13,342 bases of DNA, from the NCBI GenBank assembly GCA_013042925.1, contig JABDPH010000111.1, forward strand, positions 1 to 13,342, read 5' to 3'. Origin of the DNA: Eudoraea sp. (GTDB lineage Bacteria > Bacteroidota > Bacteroidia > Flavobacteriales > Flavobacteriaceae). Below are positions 12,885 to 13,342 of the stretch, one piece after another (position 1 is the first letter of the stretch; every line of letters begins with the position of its first letter). Under the pieces are notes generated by a model. It was not told the origin of the DNA and did no database searches. It saw only the letters and a list, made by a program, of their open reading frames with translations. The position numbers and the translations under genes were made by a program.

Positions 12885-13268
12885 ATGGCAGATTTAAAAG
12901 ATTTCGCAGAACAATTGGTTAACTTAACTGTAAAAGAAGTAAATGAGTTAGCTGATATATTAAAAGAAGAGTATGGCATAGAGCCAGCTGCTGCTGCTGT
13001 TGCAGTTGCTGCAGGTGGTGGCGCCGCAGGAGGTGAAGCTGAGGCCGCTGAAGAGAAAACAGAATTTGATGTTGTTTTAACAGCAGCTGGAGGTTCTAAA
13101 CTGGCAGTAGTTAAATTGGTAAAAGAATTAACTGGCCTTGGACTAAAAGATGCTAAAGATATCGTTGATAGCGCACCTAAAGCTGTAAAAGAAGGTGTGT
13201 CTAAAGACGAAGCTGAAGGTATCAAAAAATCATTGGAAGAAGCTGGAGCAGAAGTTGAGCTTAAATAA
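12885..13268 (+). CDS. rplL: 50S ribosomal protein bL12 (L7/L12)
   Basis: A 127-residue stalk protein, present in several copies per ribosome, which recruits and activates translational GTPases such as the EF-Tu encoded upstream. The N-terminal dimerisation domain is at about 1-33 ([20 protein letters not shown]), the Ala/Gly/Glu-rich flexible hinge at about 34-58, and the globular C-terminal domain at 59-127 with [20 protein letters not shown] and [20 protein letters not shown]. The 54-nt gap after rplJ is A/T-rich with no clear promoter or hairpin. The usual excess of L12 over L10 could come from stronger translation or from attenuation at the hairpin after this gene. Confidence 0.97.
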   Translation: MADLKDFAEQLVNLTVKEVNELADILKEEYGIEPAAAAVAVAAGGGAAGGEAEAAEEKTEFDVVLTAAGGSKLAVVKLVKELTGLGLKDAKDIVDSAPKAVKEGVSKDEAEGIKKSLEEAGAEVELK

Positions 13269-13289
13269 TAGCAACAACCATACGGTTTT

Positions 13290-13335
13290 GGTTTAGGTCT
13301 TTCCGCCTTATTGGTGGCTAGACCTAAACCCTTTT
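13290..13335 (+). terminator. Long hairpin in the rplL-rpoB gap, candidate attenuator
   Basis: A perfect 11-bp stem, GGTTTAGGTCT (13290-13300) with AGACCTAAACC (13320-13330), encloses a second stem CCGCC (13303-13307) with GGTGG (13313-13317, one G-T) and a TTATT loop. It is followed by C and four T. Its position directly after rplL, where rpoB normally follows, suggests a partial terminator that lowers polymerase gene expression relative to ribosomal proteins, as known in Escherichia coli. The short T run fits incomplete termination. rpoB is not inside the window. Confidence 0.75.
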
Positions 13336-13342
13336 ATATATG

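Noticed and set aside
12848..13225. 125-codon minus-strand open frame opposite rplL
   Set aside because: Its Ala/Ser/Pro-rich product is the mirror of the Ala/Gly hinge codons of bL12.

Overview
This window looks like a chromosomal core region of a member of the Bacteroidota, most likely class Flavobacteriia. The evidence is an A+T-rich genome, start codons mostly without Shine-Dalgarno sequences, promoters of the TTTG / TAnnTTTG type, and a flavobacterial gene set: DUF2851, a short PspC protein, a bS21 gene with an unusually strong Shine-Dalgarno, and a membrane-anchored helix-hairpin-helix protein. I see no prophage, insertion sequence, CRISPR array or rRNA.

Layout. (1) Bases 1-303: the 3' end of a rhodanese-domain gene and its intrinsic terminator. 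(2) 315-2845: a tight cluster of a DUF2851 protein, a PspC-like membrane protein and a two-helix potassium-channel subunit with RCK domains. (3) 2932-6596: an AGCS sodium:amino-acid symporter, a TTG-started membrane-anchored protein with three helix-hairpin-helix units, and an acyl-CoA dehydrogenase, with gaps of only 8 and 12 nt. (4) 6597-8200: rpsU (bS21) with its own promoter, perfect Shine-Dalgarno and terminator, then a XerC-type tyrosine recombinase and a short ribosome hibernation factor. (5) 8207-10079: a promoter and hairpin leader, then tRNA-Thr(UGU), tRNA-Tyr(GUA), tRNA-Gly(UCC), tRNA-Thr(GGU) and tuf, the same order as thrU-tyrU-glyT-thrT-tufB in Escherichia coli. (6) 10097-13342: tRNA-Trp, secE, nusG, rplK, rplA, rplJ, rplL and a large hairpin in the gap where rpoB should follow; rpoB itself lies outside the window.

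The right half is a translation and transcription block: translation factors, tRNAs, the protein-export subunit that travels with nusG, the L11/L1 and L10/L12 stalk proteins, and probably RNA polymerase. The gene content is ordinary. The less ordinary signals are in the non-coding parts: the bS21 Shine-Dalgarno, which matches a known autoregulatory circuit; promoter elements that run straight into terminator-like hairpins; a leader segment that could mispair with the 5' strand of tRNA-Thr; structured spacers in the tRNA and tuf region; a hairpin before rplK; and a long hairpin in the rplL-rpoB gap. Among proteins, DUF2851 has conserved-looking acidic, His and Lys residues plus a C-terminal cysteine cluster, and the potassium channel has a non-standard selectivity filter. 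I found no convincing new multi-gene system.
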